The notes: generated by a model from the sequence alone, not told the origin. A stretch of 64,000 bases of DNA from Perognathus longimembris pacificus (GCF_023159225.1 NC_063169.1:53841934-53905933), one strand, 5' to 3'. Counted from the stretch's first letter, positions 45,704-58,342 are shown. Made by a program: numbers and translations.

Positions 45704-46383
45704 AACTAGACACTAACACAGTAGATATCAGTATACCATGAATCTACAGACAGGACAATGCATACAAATGAGGCAAACTTTAGCCAACATAGCAAATTGT
45801 TTTCTAAAAAACAACAATAACCAAAAAACCAAGTGTGCTCAGCCCTACTGTAGCTTCTTTGCAGGTCATATATTTATAACCATCTCAGAGATAGATATCA
45901 CAGTCCCAAGTCTCTGAAAGAAGCATACAAAATGGGCCTAGCACAGGGCCTAGCCTTAGTGTTCGGTGTTCATTCTCACTGGAGTCTTGTCCCAGCAAGA
46001 CACCTGCTGTGAATGTCTGAGCTGACAAACTTCTCCAATGTATTCAGTGAAGGAGGCACTTGGAAAACATCATATTTACCCTTCTATCCCCACAACCGAA
46101 CCTGGCAACTATCCACAATGAAACTCTCCCAAGTCTAGTATGTATTCACACAAACATGTATTCACTCAGAAAAATAATGGAGAATTCTTTTCTTTTAAAG
46201 AAATGGGAAGGGAAGACATAAATACATATTCAAAGAAAAGTTAAAGGGAAATCTGAAAAAATAATAAAAAGACTACATAATATCAATAAGGTTAGGTCTT
46301 TAGGAGAATGAAGACTAAATTAAGTTACACAGGTAATCTTAACATTCAGCATGGTAAAATGAAAAACACATTAGACAACATGT

Positions 46384-46460
46384 AATTCAAGTGATAGAGA
46401 GTGCTTACTTAGCAAATACAAGTTCTTGAGCTCAAATCTCAATATTGAAAAAAAAAGAAA
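46384..46460 (+). repeat. ID monomer, diverged
   Basis: ID-like landmarks TTCAAGTGATAGAGAGTGC and GAGCTCAAATCTCAA precede an A-rich tail. Confidence 0.55.
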
Positions 46461-46759
46461 GAAAAACTTTGCAGAGTAGAATGAAAACCTGAAGGCAAAT
46501 TTAAAGAAGCAAAAAATCCAATCCGACAGACATATTTTGTAGAAGGTGTGGTAAAAGATCAAAGGTGAGAAAACCACTGCTAAGAAATGGGTAGAGAATA
46601 CTTTTTAGTTTTAATTATAGCAATTTAGATTCCTGGACACCTGCACATATATAAATTTTATAATTAGAGAAAAATTCAAACAGTCAAAGTGATTTTACTT
46701 AAGTGTCTTTCAGATACAGGGAGGAGAAAATGACTGATCTCAGTTAAGAAGAAAAATTG

Positions 46760-46895
46760 GGGCTAGATGTGGTGGTATAAGCCTGTAATCTAAATGAAGG
46801 GGGGAAAAATAAAGGGAATGGTGGAAAAAAGGAGGTAGGAAGATCAGAAGAAGGAAGAAGGGGAAGAAGAGAAGGAAAGAGGGAAGGGAAAAAGG
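46760..46895 (+). repeat. B1 5' fragment leading into a purine tract
   Basis: The first 35 bases or so of a B1-like element (GGGGCTAGATGTGGTGG, AAGCCTGTAATC) run into about 100 bp of GGAA/GAAG purine repeat. Confidence 0.7.
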
Positions 46896-47763
46896 AAACT
46901 GGTAAATAAAATTATACAACATGGTAAAAAAATAAGTTTTAATATTCAAATTGCCTTAGTAATTACTGGGGCTCTTTTAGCTATAGGCTAGGGTCTTTGA
47001 TGAAAATAGATTCACTCCATGATACTTCCTAGGCAGGTATTTGTCTGATATAACTTCACCACCTCTGGAGCAAGGTCAGAGCCAACACTGGGTGGCTCAA
47101 TTCCTTCCTCGCAGCTGCTAAGAGGCTCACCCAGATCTCTGTGATTTTGTTGCCACCAACGGCACCAAGTTTACTTTGTAGTTACCTTGAACTTGGAGCC
47201 TGTTATTTATCAGATTTATTTAGTGAACTTTCTGGAAGGGAAAGTCTATGCATTTATAGGAGCATAGAAACCTACATGTATGCCGACTGAGTGCCAGAGT
47301 TAACAGGATGACTGACACAAAAAGCCACATGTCAAGAGTAAAGGAGGCTGATGGAGGAACCTGGGATAGGCTAAGCATTTGACACTCCAGCATTTTAAAA
47401 AGATGCTCACATGGGTGAGCAGCTGAACTGGTAAACTACCTGCCAACATCTCCGCTCAACATACTCATCAAAGCAGAATCAAGGCCCAGACACCTTATCT
47501 TCTCCATCCCTTACTAACTCTGGGAAAATTGAAAGCCTGCTCTCCTTCCCATGTTTCAATGGTCAATACAGAATTGTCAAAAAACAAAAACAACAAAAGC
47601 CTGTTTCAATAAGCCACTGAGAGATATGAAATACCTCTTCTCAGGCAGGTTAGGTATTTTAAATGATTGAGAGGCCTGCCAGTTCTCAGTGATGAAGGGA
47701 CCAATCTTTAGAGTAGTCAAGCTTTGCTTGAGCATTTTTGTTATTTAAAATTTTTTTTTTCAG

Positions 47764-48032
47764 TTGGGATCTGTAACTTCTGTCAGAAATCCTAACTACT
47801 CAGAAGGCTGAGACCTGAGGATTGAGGTTCAAAGCCAACCCTGGGCAGAAAAGTCCTGAGACTTACCTACAATTATCCAGTGAATAGCCAGAAGGGTCAG
47901 TGTGGTTCAAGTGGTAGAGTTTCAGGCTTGAAGTGAAAAAGCTAAGGGAGAGCACCCTGACCCAGAGTTGAAGCACTAGGACTAGCTCACAAACCTGCAC
48001 ACTCGTGTGCATGCACACATACACACACACAC
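47764..48032 (+). repeat. B1-ID SINE with CA tail
   Basis: Both halves are present. The 3' end is GTGTGCATGCACACATACAC followed by more CA instead of poly(A). I see no convincing TSD. Confidence 0.8.
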
Positions 48033-48054
48033 TAATTTGTCAAGCTTGGTATCA

Positions 48055-48369
48055 CTGACTGGTGTCTGTGGCTAATGCCTGTAATCCTAACTACACAGAA
48101 GGCAGATATTGGAAGGACCATGGCTCTAGACCAGCTGGGCGAAGGATGCTTGTGACACTACCCTCAACAAGCAAAGCTGGGTGTGGTGACACTGTCATCC
48201 CAATCACAGTAGGAAGCAAGTTCTAGGACAACTGGAACAAAAAGCAAGATCCAATCTCAAAAATAACCAGGCAGAGAAGGCTAGGGGAATGGCTCAAGTG
48301 GCAGAGAATCTTCCTATGAAGCATAAAGTCCTGACAGCCCAGAACTGCCAAAAAAAAAAAAAAAAAAAA
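48055..48369 (+). repeat. B1-B1-ID trimeric SINE
   Basis: Two successive B1-like units (GGCTAATGCCTGTAATCC, then GGGTGTGGTGACACTGTC) are followed by an ID-like unit (GGCTCAAGTGGCAGAG) and a 20-A tail. Trimeric B1-B1-ID SINEs are known in squirrels. Whether this is the same family or a local nest is open. Confidence 0.6.
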
Positions 48370-50636
48370 GTTACTTCTCTGGCAAGATCATGTGGCATCT
48401 TTAGAAGGATTCACAATACATTATTTTTAAGGTTATTTTTATATCTAGATGAAACATTAGGTTTTAAATAGTGATGGGAAAAGGTCTTAAACTTGTCCAA
48501 GAAAAAAATCTCACATATTCCATCTTCTTTCTTCTCTAAAGAAAGTCATTCTAAGTCCTAGTCCTGCATCTGTTTGCACGCTCTCTCCTGCCTCTAAGGA
48601 TCTGTTACAACAGACAGAATTCTCCACTAATGTTCTTACTGAATGTGTCAGGGGTTGTTAAAAGTTTTAAATTTTTTTCAGATCCAACTTTCCAACTCTG
48701 CATGTCAGAATACTACCCAGAGAATCTGTTGCATTTTCTCAGGACTAATGAGTGAGTTTCTGTCTTTTTCTCATCCCCACCCCCTGCACTATTTTGGTCA
48801 CTGGGTCCCAAAGGAACATTATTTGGCCTGAATGCAAAACTTTGCTCCTCCTTGATCTCTAGCTGCTCTTTTGGCTGATGATTCCAGCAACCTTCATTTT
48901 TGATTGCATCATTAACGTATATTACATGGTCAGGGATTACAGCAATAGCTTTCTGGAGCTGAAAGCACATGTTAGTATCAGGATCTATATTCCAGTTTCA
49001 CTGCTGTAAATTATGGAGAATTTGTGAGAGTTCAAGTTCACTAGCATTGAATAAACAGTCAAGGAAACACTAAACGAGTGTTTTAAATAGAATCGGAAGA
49101 TGTTGGTCAAAGCCAGTAATCTTTTTTTAACAAAGGAACATACCACAGATAAAGACTTACTTATTTACGTCCAATTTACACACACAAAAAAATACCCACA
49201 TGGCTTCAAATGTGGAAATCTAGTGGCAGTTACACCTCACAAGTGAAGAATTAAACAATCCCTTGGCAGCTATGAAGCAAGTGAGTAGTAATGTTTTATG
49301 GTAGTTAAAGGAGAACTTGGGCCTCGAAAACTGGTGAATGTTGCTTGGTAAGAACATAGCAAATTGTTATGTTTCTTGTTTTCTGTTGTTTTGTTTTGTT
49401 TTGGCTTAGTGAATTATTTCCCAGTCAAGATGCTAAGAAGAAATGTGCTTATACAGAAAGTAGATTTCAGTTTGCATCCTTGTAAACTAACCCACCAAAT
49501 ATGCAAAACATCAAAAACACAGACTTAAAAGTCTAAAGCCAAGTAACACCTACTTTCAAGTAACTACCACCCTAGGAATATAGGTGAACTTTGTTTGATC
49601 AAGGCTCCACAGAATTGCCATGACCATTTGGAGTCTAGCTGCATTTATGGAAACATCACTGGTGTTATGTTAAAGTCACCCTGGTTTTCCTTTACTTTTA
49701 GTATCTTTGTGTCTTCAAAGAAAAAAGTTTTTTGCATTCATTTTCTATCTCCATCCTTATTTCCCTTCCTTTTTCGTTCCTACCCTCTCTCTCATTCTCT
49801 CAAGCATTTAACTATTACAGAGCACACCCCAGAGCACTGGTACTAAGATGAGCAAGCTCTAGTCTTTCTGCTGAAATACAGTAGAATTAGAGGAGAATTT
49901 TAATTATAAATCTAGAATGGGATACATCACAAATGGGGATGGCTCAAAGAACAAGACCAGCTCCTTCTTCGGCAGCATGACAGGAAAAAAGGGTGGGGCA
50001 GTAGGTGGGTAGGAGCCTATGTCCCATATTTCAGCTGGCTTCATTCAGTGAAGAAGAGGAAGGATGCTCTCATCAGAGGAAATCACACCAAGGGACAGAA
50101 GTTCAGAATGGCTGGAACAGAGGTCACATGGGTAGAAAGTAAAGGTCAGGCTGCAAAGAGTTCAAGTGTAAACTTGGGTTTTAGAAGGCAGACTGTGCCT
50201 CCTCTGCCAGGAAATGCTCCTCCCAGATAATTGTGTGGGCTCCTTGTGTGTGCAGGTCCCTCTCCAATGCCATCACATCTCATTCTTGCCATTCCATCTG
50301 CATTCTCTCTCCATCTGCCTCAGTAGTCTATGTCTGTGATTATATCTTCTTTGTATAACAGAGGGTCTCTAGTAACATCTGCCTGCTACTTCTTGCCTGA
50401 TATTTTTCTAAGATACTTTACAGGACCCAAAAAAATGCTATATAAAAACCAAGTTTACATGCTACATTTTTCTCTTCCTCTGAGAATCTGTACTTAATAC
50501 AACCAAGTTGTCACTCCATCAAAACAGTAACAGATGCTTTATTGTCTTCTTTTCCCTTGTTACTACAGGAATTCTCTACTTTGTCTTGCTGTGAAATTCT
50601 AAGTATTTAGTATTAGACAGCAACAGTGTGGTGTTG
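48370..50636. other. Intron 1, repeat-poor stretch
   Basis: About 2.3 kb without a recognised transposon. No open frame is convincing. Confidence 0.55.
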
Positions 50637-50728
50637 AAAGCGTGGCTCAGTTGGTAGAGCACTGGCCAATGAGCAAAAGCTCCAGGTATTGAACTTGAGT
50701 CCTAACCCCCTCTCCCAGTATTGGACAA
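50637..50728 (+). repeat. ID monomer
   Basis: A monomer contains GTGGCTCAGTTGGTAGAGC and ends in an A-rich tail that runs into a GGAAA array. Confidence 0.72.
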
Positions 50729-50729
50729 A

Positions 50730-50776
50730 AAAGAAAAGAAGGAAGGAAAGGAGAGGAAAGGAAAGGAAAGGAAGAA
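50730..50776. repeat. (GGAAA)n microsatellite
   Basis: About eight GGAAA-like units lie between two ID monomers, probably derived from the tail of the first. Confidence 0.92.
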
Positions 50777-50870
50777 GAGGGCTAGAGACATAGCTCAGTG
50801 ATAGTGATCAGCACTTGCCCAGTAGGCATGAGGTCCTGGGATTTGACTCTCAGCAGTGACAAAACCCAAA
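50777..50870 (+). repeat. ID monomer
   Basis: A monomer contains ACATAGCTCAGTGATAGTG and GGCATGAGGTCCTGGGATTT. Confidence 0.75.
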
Positions 50871-51271
50871 AATACCCACAATGGTAAGGACAGAAATAGA
50901 TCTTTCCAGATAATAGAAAGGGAAAAACCTGTGGCATCAGGAAAGTCCACTCAGATAGGATTATTTGTCCCTGAATATAAAAAGATTACAAAGCACAGTT
51001 TTAAACAATGGTGTATAATAATTATGGAATTGTACTAAGCACTCATTCTCATGGAAGTTGGGACAAATAGCATGGCTGAATTACAATGCCCTGGATTTTC
51101 TTTGATTATCTATCTTCCCAAACTGACTATAATCTACTTTAGTTGCTAAAACCACTTTAGAAAGGGGCTACAGGGGCTGGAGGCATGGCATAGTTGATAC
51201 CCTATTATACCTCTTTTTATCCCAAGAAGAAAAATTAGTCTTGTTAGTCTCCTGTTTAAGAATAGGGACCA

Positions 51272-51476
51272 GGGCTGGGAGTATGGCCTAGTGGTAGAGT
51301 GCTTGCCTCATATACATGAAGCCCTGGGTTCGATTTCTCAGCACCACATATATAGAAAAGGCCAGAAGTGGCACTGTAGCTCAAGTGGTAGGGTGCTAGC
51401 CTTGAGCAAAGAGAAGCCAGGGACAGTGCTCAGGCTCTGAGTCCAAGCGCCAGGACTGGCAAAAAAAAAAAAAAAA
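51272..51476 (+). repeat. ID-like dimeric SINE
   Basis: A full dimer with a long A tail and a perfect 11-nt TSD, AATAGGGACCA, at 51261-51271 and 51477-51487. A 5' ID fragment lies just upstream at about 51174. Confidence 0.92.
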
Positions 51477-51539
51477 ATAGGGACCAAAAGCTACATTGTT
51501 GGTTGTTCTGAGTATCCACTAATACATCAGAAGGTAGTT

Positions 51540-51912
51540 TCTGTTAAGTCATGGTGTGCTCTACTTTGGATCCCAAATGCTCCTCCAATGCCTATGTACA
51601 AAAATGTGGTCTTCACTGTTAGGAGGCAGTGGAACCCTCAAGAAAGTGGAGCTTACTGAGAGGTCACTAGGTAATCGGGGTGTGTCCTGAAAAAACTCTG
51701 CTCTTCTTTTTTGCTTAATTTTTTGCTTCCTGGCCATGAGGTGAGTGGTTTTGCTTTACCATGTGCTTCTACCATAATACGCCCTCAACACTGGCCCCTA
51801 ATCAGCAGGACCAACCATAGACTGGTAAATTTCAAAACTGTGAGCCCAAACAAAACTTTTCCCTTAATAAACTGATTACCCCAGGCATTTTATTATTGTA
51901 ACTATGAGCTAA
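51540..51912 (+). mobile_element. MaLR-like LTR, diverged
   Basis: Landmarks in order are GGAGGCAGTGGAACCCTC, GAGAGGTCACTAGGTAAT, GCTTCCTGGCCATGAGGTGA, AACTGTGAGCCCAAAC, an AATAAA signal and AGCTAACACA near the end. The same framework appears at 15868 and 59578. No coding sequence is present. Confidence 0.6.
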
Positions 51913-52935
51913 CACATGGGACAAAAGAGCACTCCAAGAATATGGTAAGGGAAAGCAAGAGTATGAGAGGGAGTCATTCTGATTAAAATATACAATAAAC
52001 TCTAGGTACAAGTAATACACACACAAAAAAGAACAACAAGAATTAGGTGAGGGACAGGAGTAAAAAATGGAAATTACATTTCTATGAAGTTTAGTACCCC
52101 CCCCCCCCCGCAAAGAGACTGATGGTCCATTGCATATGGTTAGTCTCTTTCCTCTGGCTGCTTATCGGAAAGTTTTACTCCAGGAATCCTTCAAGAGATT
52201 CAAGACCAGTGTATATGAAGGCTTTTGTCTGCAGGACCATTCCATATACTGACCAAAAGAAAGTTCATGTGGGGTTTCTCCAGGGCCTCTAGGGTCTTCC
52301 ATGCATCCACGTTAAGGTCTAAGGAAACAGGTCTTTGGGCTACTGTTGAAATTGGTAGGAAGGCTTTTGGCTTGCTTTGTTCTTGAACATTCAAGTCAAG
52401 CATGGCAGGGAGTGAGATTTTGGATGGGTCAGGCCTGGATCACCAGTTTTTTGCTGTAACCTAAAGGCAGAACACGGTTGAATAACTCAGAGATTCTTGG
52501 CCCTGACTGATTTTCTGACTACATACCTACCTCTGAGACGTCTCAAGAAAGTATGTTCCAGGGCAAGGCTGTGGTATTCCTTAGCAACACAGCCAAATAC
52601 AACTGTAACAAGCTCTCAATTTCAACACAACTTACAGGAAGAAAGAAGAGACAGGGCTGGGTCTTTGGAGAAATAAGGTCAAAGGAGCTGTTTCAGTCTT
52701 GGAAAGCAAGACTTTATATAAAAATCATCTGTCTAGTCAGCATAGCTGTGAATAGTATTCGTATATTAACTTTTCTCAAGATGCTTTTATGCTACTAGGT
52801 TTAGACTCATTAATATTTCTACTAGAAATATTAGAGTTCAGTGGACATGCTTATCAGAGAACTCATTTTATAGATCTTAGAGATTTGTTTTACTATTTTT
52901 AATATCCAAATTTATTAATTTATTTTAAATGCTGC
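51913..52935. other. Intron 1, unclassified sequence
   Basis: Holds a run of about 14 C at 52097-52110. Nothing else is recognised. Confidence 0.5.
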
Positions 52936-53143
52936 TACTGGGGCTTAAACTCAGGGCCTCATGCTCTCACTTGGTCTTTTTGCTCAAGGTTGGTGCTCTA
53001 CCACTTGAGCCACAGCTTCACTTCTGGCTTTTTGCTAACTAATAGGAGGTAAGAGTCTCATGAACTTTTCTTTCCTAGGCTGGTTTTGAACTGCAATCCT
53101 CAGATCATAGCCTCCTAAGTAGCTAGAATTACAGGCATGAGGG
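52936..53143 (-). repeat. B1-ID SINE
   Basis: A minus-strand copy contains TTGCTCAAGGTTGGTGCTC, AATAGGAGGTAAGAG and AGCTAGAATTACAGGCATGA. Confidence 0.82.
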
Positions 53144-53189
53144 CCTGAATGCATTTTGGATAAGAAATGGGAACATAAAAAAGTGAAAC

Positions 53190-53439
53190 CAAGCCAAGCA
53201 TTGGTGACTCATGCCTATAATCCTAGCTACTCAGAAGGAAGAGATCTGAGGATCACAGTTTGAAGCTAGCCGGTGCAGGAAAGTCCATGAAACTCTTATC
53301 TCCAATTAGCTAGCTCTCCAAAAACAGAAACGGAGCTGTAGCTCAAGTAGTAGAGCACTATCCCTGATCAAAAAAGCTCAGGGACAGTGCCCAGGCCCTG
53401 ACTGAATTCAAGCCCTAGGACTGGCACACAGGCATATGT

Positions 53440-53480
<41 letters not shown>
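53190..53480 (+). repeat. B1-ID SINE with (CA)n tail
   Basis: Both halves are complete up to CTAGGACTGGCACACAGGC. The tail is then ATGTGCACATACACAC followed by about 16 CA units, ending at ATTTAATG. No poly(A) and no clear TSD. Confidence 0.85.
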
Positions 53481-54324
53481 TTAATGTGATGAAGTAGAAG
53501 TGGGAGTGTTATATAAAAGTATTAGAACTAAAGAAATAGTCTCTCTGTGATTGAAGTCTATTTTAATAGCAGCACCCAATGTAAGACTTTTGTTAAAATA
53601 TCTTGAGTACATTAGGTTCCTTAATAATTTAGGAACAAATACTGTTTTGATTTTACTTTCACTTAAATACACAGCATTTTAGTGTCATTATGTCATACTA
53701 AAATATCAAATTAAATGATTTTCATATGCTTCAAAGAAAGCATCTATGCTCCTGCATGGTTTTTCCTTATTTAATATTTTAGAGCACCACAAAAAGGTCA
53801 TTACATAACAAAATCCTGCAATTTTCAGTAATTTTAATTTTTACTCTTTATACTGTCCTTGTCCACTTTTTAAAGTCTCATAGCTCTGCATATGATGGAA
53901 ACTTAACCAAAATAAAAATAGACTCTGGACTTATACGGCATTCATAGCTTTTCTGTTTCTCATTTTAAAAAGCCATAGGCTTCACCCCACCCTCTCAACC
54001 ACTTGTAGATGATGTGCCAAATCATTTTTACACATTGAGTAGTCAATCCAGATCCTTAGGTAAAACATCCTAACTTCCTCCCTCATCTGTGCAATAGAGA
54101 ACGAATGAAATAAACAAGAACAGGAAGCAATTGGTAAACTCAAAAGTTAAGCCTTGGTTTAATAATCATTTACTAGATTCAAGTGTATTTTGCCTTGATG
54201 AAACTGGTAAATGAAGAAACAGAAATGTGTTTTCAGTTTCTGCATATCATGCGTTCCCAGTAGCAGTCAAGTGTCTATGTTTGTGTCAAAGCTCTATTAA
54301 ATATGGACTTTTAAAATAAATTAT
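53481..54324. other. Intron 1, AT-rich unclassified sequence
   Basis: No transposon, array or gene is recognised. Confidence 0.5.
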
Positions 54325-54660
54325 TAACCAGGAATGTTGGTCCATGCCTGTAATCCCAGCACTTAAGAGATAGGGAAGGCTGGGAATGTGGCTTAGTGGT
54401 AGAGTACTTGTCTGGCATGCATAAGGCCCAGGGTTCGATTCCTCAGCACCACATAAACAGAAAAAGCCAGAAGTGGCGCTGTGGCTCAAGAGGCAGACTG
54501 CTGGCCTTGAGCAAAAAGAAGCCAGGGACAGTGCTCAGGCCCTGAGTCCAAGCCAGAACTGACAAAAAAAAGAAGAAGAAGAGGAAGAGATGGGGAACAA
54601 GTGGACCAAGAGTTTGAGGCTAGCCTGGGTATAATAAGACGTGTCTCAAAAAGAAACACA
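54325..54660 (+). repeat. B1-like monomer, split by an insertion
   Basis: The first part (CATGCCTGTAATCCCAGCAC) ends at 54377. The second (TGAGGCTAGCCTGGGTATAA and GTGTCTCAAAAAGAAAC) resumes after the inserted dimer at about 54598. Confidence 0.75.
54378..54584 (+). repeat. ID-like dimeric SINE nested in a B1
   Basis: A full dimer of the older GGCATGCATAAGGCC type with an AGAAGAAG tail. The TSDs AAGAGATAGGGAA and AAGAGATGGGGAA lie at 54365-54377 and 54585-54597. Confidence 0.9.
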
Positions 54661-54929
54661 AAACAACAACAAGAAGCAAAACAGGAGAGGAAATTGTTGC
54701 TCTGTGTGTAATCATACTCAACTCTCTCAATAAATATTTACTGAATAACGTACCAGGCACTAGGCTGAACAATAGGGTCAAAGGCGACTGAAAAATTGAT
54801 TCAAGAGCATGCCACATTTCTCCTGGGAATAACAAGTAGGGATCAATAACAAAAACTCATGGTGAAACTTAAGATAGTATCATTCTGAGAAAATATTTAA
54901 GGAAAAGGGTTTCCTAAAATTACCTCTAT

Positions 54930-55150
54930 GTTAGAAGGATGAATGACTGGAGAGAGGAAGGATGGGAGAACACAATAATAATATGTGAAAATGGAACCAG
55001 GTATATTGAGGGGATGGGAGACATTGGGAGAAATGGGGGGAAATGATGAAAGGAGTAACACTGATCAAGATATATTATACTCACAAACTGACTGTTGAAT
55101 GGAAATCCCTTTGTACAACTATTTAGGATAATAAATGAAATAACATAAAT
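54930..55150 (+). mobile_element. L1 3' UTR fragment
   Basis: A G-rich segment (GAAATGGGGGGAAATG) is followed by AATCCCTTTGTACAACTATT and an AATAAATGAAAT end. This matches the other L1-like tails in the window. Confidence 0.58.
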
Positions 55151-55869
55151 GATATGAAAAATAAATTAGAACTTTGAGGAGGAAAAAATGATCTAAGCAT
55201 AAATGATTTCCAAAGAACAGGTTCTATTTAATAGTATCATAGGAAAAGAAAACTCTGAAAGAAATAAAAATAAGCTAAAATAACACTGTTTACATGTATA
55301 AGTTATGGAGGCAAGAAATGAGTTTTTAAAGTCTTTGTCTCATTTTTGAATAATAGATCTAGAAATATCAAGCAAATATAATAAGCCAGGAGAAGGGGCT
55401 ATGATCATTGTTTAAATTTAAATTTTCTTCCTACAGACACAAGATAGCAGACAAAGGAACATAGGAGTATCCAGTTAGCCCACCACTCTCTGCCTTTCTA
55501 TGAAGGAGGAATAGAATCATCTTTTACTTATCTAATTAGGACATTCCATTGCAAAAAGGTGGCATGCACAGACACTATCACCCTCAAGCAGTAATGCAGA
55601 AGTGTCATCGCCCTACAGTTTTGTTTCTTCCTCGAGCAAGAATGGACTTTAAGACAGCTAAGACTAGTAAATCCTATGCTAAATTTCAAGGTACTGTCAT
55701 TTTGAATATTGAACGTTTCCCTTTTTAGACAACTAGAACAAAAGGCAATAGATTTCCTGACTTAAGCTCTTTCCTGAGGTGGTATTTCTACAAAAGGACC
55801 AAATCATTAACTCACATCTGCTCAATGAATTTAATTAATAGCACTATTTGTCAATATATTTATTCAATA

Positions 55870-56110
55870 CATTGCACAAGCCCTCATCAATGGGATTAGT
55901 GTCCTCAGGAAAGGGACAACACCAGTCCCCTCTGCCTCTGTAGTTGCAGGCTGTGAAGAACTAGTCCTCATCAGATCCCCAATTTGCTAGCAACTTAATC
56001 TTGGGTTTCCTAGCTTGGTGACAGATGGCAAGAAAATGCTTTTCTGCTGGTTATAAGCCACCCAGTATATGGTAGGTAGTTTGTTACAGCAGCTTGAGCA
56101 GACTAGGAAG
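55870..56110 (+). mobile_element. MLT1-like MaLR LTR
   Basis: The framework of a mammalian MLT1 LTR is present: AATGGGATTAGTGTCCTCAG, CCTCATCAGATCCCC, ACTTAATCTTGGGTTTCC, GGTTATAAGCCACCCAGT and GTTACAGCAGC near the end. It is an ancient relic with no viral genes. Confidence 0.65.
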
Positions 56111-56749
56111 AACACTAGTAATACCTACTGAGTGGGGACATAGATGTCACAATAAAGAGAACAGAGTCTAATCTCAAAACAAAATCTCTGGATGAGAAGA
56201 TAGCACTACAACTCTGTGGACTTATACAGGGGACATAGTGGCCGGCTGGGCTGCTGTGCCAGGAGAAAGTAGTACAGTGTCCTGCCCAAATGGGAAAAAG
56301 TAGCCCAGGAGGCGCCAGAAGAAGAATCCAGGCAGGAAGGCACAAGGTATCCAGAGGAATCCTTCCCTGTCACTCACATCCCAGATTGTTGGTTCCAGCA
56401 ACAACCCACATGGCACAACAACAGAACTTGATAGAGGACAAGGAGAAAATAAGAGTAAGAAGGTCAGTGATGGGCAGGAATGGAGAGACCCTAGAAACAG
56501 ATAGTGTTCTGGGGAGAGGCAGGCAGCTCTAAGGCAAGGGCCAATCCGGAAGAGTTGGATGCCAAACCTCCGTGTGCTGTGCCAACAAGTATGGCTCCTT
56601 CCTGAGCTGGTCAGGAGCCCAGTGAGCTCAAGGCAGGCAACTGTGCCTCTTACAAAACCCTCTGGAAGCAACTACTCCTACAGCACAGATGAGAAGCCCT
56701 AACAGGGGAAGTAAGAAGGGAAGACACCAAAACACCTCCAGGAAAGCAG
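56111..56749. other. Intron 1, GC-richer unclassified sequence
   Basis: Less AT-rich than its surroundings. Open frames on both strands (up to 149 codons on the minus strand) overlap and show no known domain. Confidence 0.45.
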
Positions 56750-56764
56750 GAAAGGCCTACCATC

Positions 56765-56967
56765 GGGCTGGGAATATGGCCTAGTGGTAAGAGTATTTGC
56801 CTTGTATACATGAAGTTCTTGTTCAATTCTCCAGCAACACATATGTAGAAAACAAACAGAAGTGGCATTGTGGCTCAAGTGGCAGAGTGCTGGCCTTGAG
56901 CACAAAGAAGCCAGGGACAGTGCTCAGGCCCTGAGTCCAAGCGCAGGACTGGCCAAAAAAAAAAAAA
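56765..56967 (+). repeat. ID-like dimeric SINE
   Basis: A full dimer with small losses in the left half. GAAAGGCCTACCATC and GAAAGGCCTATTGTC (12 of 15 matching) flank it at 56750-56764 and 56968-56982, a decayed TSD. Confidence 0.87.
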
Positions 56968-57002
56968 GAAAGGCCTATTGTCTGAGCCATGCTAGAAAGA
57001 CT

Positions 57003-57049
57003 AAAATTAAAAATTATTAGTCAAAGTCAAAAATTAAAAATTATTAGTC
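57003..57049. repeat. Direct duplication, period 27
   Basis: AAAATTAAAAATTATTAGTC occurs exactly twice, separated by AAAGTCA. Confidence 0.9.
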
Positions 57050-57170
57050 TTTGCTTACCAACAAAGAATCAGGAAAAGGAAACAAAATAATAAATTATAA
57101 ATGAACTCTTCGGCCTTCTTAAAATGAAATGTCAATGACCATAGAAAAATCCTGCATATATATTTATATA

Positions 57171-57188
57171 TGTTGTTGTTGTTGTTGC
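57171..57188. repeat. (GTT)n short repeat
   Basis: Six GTT units in an AT-rich context. Confidence 0.9.
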
Positions 57189-57901
57189 TTATTGGTGCAG
57201 CAAACCTGACTGTCACCTTAGAACAAGGGACCAAAAAAAAAAAACAACAAAAAACCAGAAAGGAAAATCTGTACTAACAGCCAGTCAGAAACATGGTGAA
57301 AGAAAAGAATGGGGTTGGGATTAGAGGAAGCGCCTACAGAGCTCTGCTTCTGTGCAGTTCAAACTGGAAACAGGTTGTTCACCCACTAGAAGCTAGGCTT
57401 TCCCCGCATGTACACAGTCCAACTGATAGGATCCTGGCCAGGCTGTCCTCTCTGTGTTTGCACATGACTCTAAGCTGTTCCACAAGGTCTAGCTGCTCAC
57501 TGGTTCAGCCTGAGAAATGAGATAGTGAGTATGTGTGGGGGAAGGGAGGAGGGCTAAGACCAGGAAACCCTACAAGAAGAAAACCAAACTGGTTGAGTTT
57601 CTAAAGCCAAGTAGAATTAAACAGAGAAAAGCACCTTCTGTACCCTGTGTTTATCTGGAAACTAAGGTTGGCTGCAAAAACCCTCGAGGGATAGGCAGAT
57701 TAAGGTTGCCTGCAGATTAAACCAGTCCATGAACCTCATGCTCATGTCCGTACTTGACCTTCAGGAAAGGCCTTCTACCTCCTTCCTCCCAGGCTTCTGA
57801 GATTTCTACTGCCATCACTACCCCACCACAAGGCCTCTGGGAGCTTACCCTTCCTTGCCTTGCCCTTTCCACAGAGAACAGCGAGAGGGATGACAAATTA
57901 A

Positions 57902-58004
57902 GGGGCTGGAGGAGGGGCTGAGAAGTGGGAGCACTTGTCTAGTGTGCCAGGAGGCCTTGGATTCAATTCCCAGTACTTTAACAAAAGGTTAAAAAAAAAA
58001 AAAA
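57902..58004 (+). repeat. ID monomer
   Basis: A monomer contains GGGGCTGGAGGAGGGGC and GGATTCAATTCCCAGTAC with a poly(A) tail. Confidence 0.75.
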
Positions 58005-58342
58005 GAAGACAAAGCGCTCATTCCCCCAGCCGGAATAAAGCAGAGTATACTACAGGCATGCTAGTTTTGAGTACTTTTAAGAAGGCAGCAATCACCTACT
58101 AATTTGCAAAAGTAGTCAGCTAAGATGAAGTCCCTGATGATTTTCACTGTCTGTAACTAAGAGTTTCACAAAATGGTTCATTGACTTCTCCACTTCAAGT
58201 ATCTGGCAGCATTCTTGTGTCACGTCTCTGTTTAGCCACCTCCTTACAATATGCCCAAGTATGTGCAAAAACAGGTCAGCTCCTGAGCAATATGCACACT
58301 CTTCATGAGCACTTCTGCCTTAGGATTTTGACAATAAGTTTT

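Noticed and set aside
56222..56671. 149-codon minus-strand frame
   Set aside because: No recognisable homology. Another long frame runs on the opposite strand, so chance openness is more likely.
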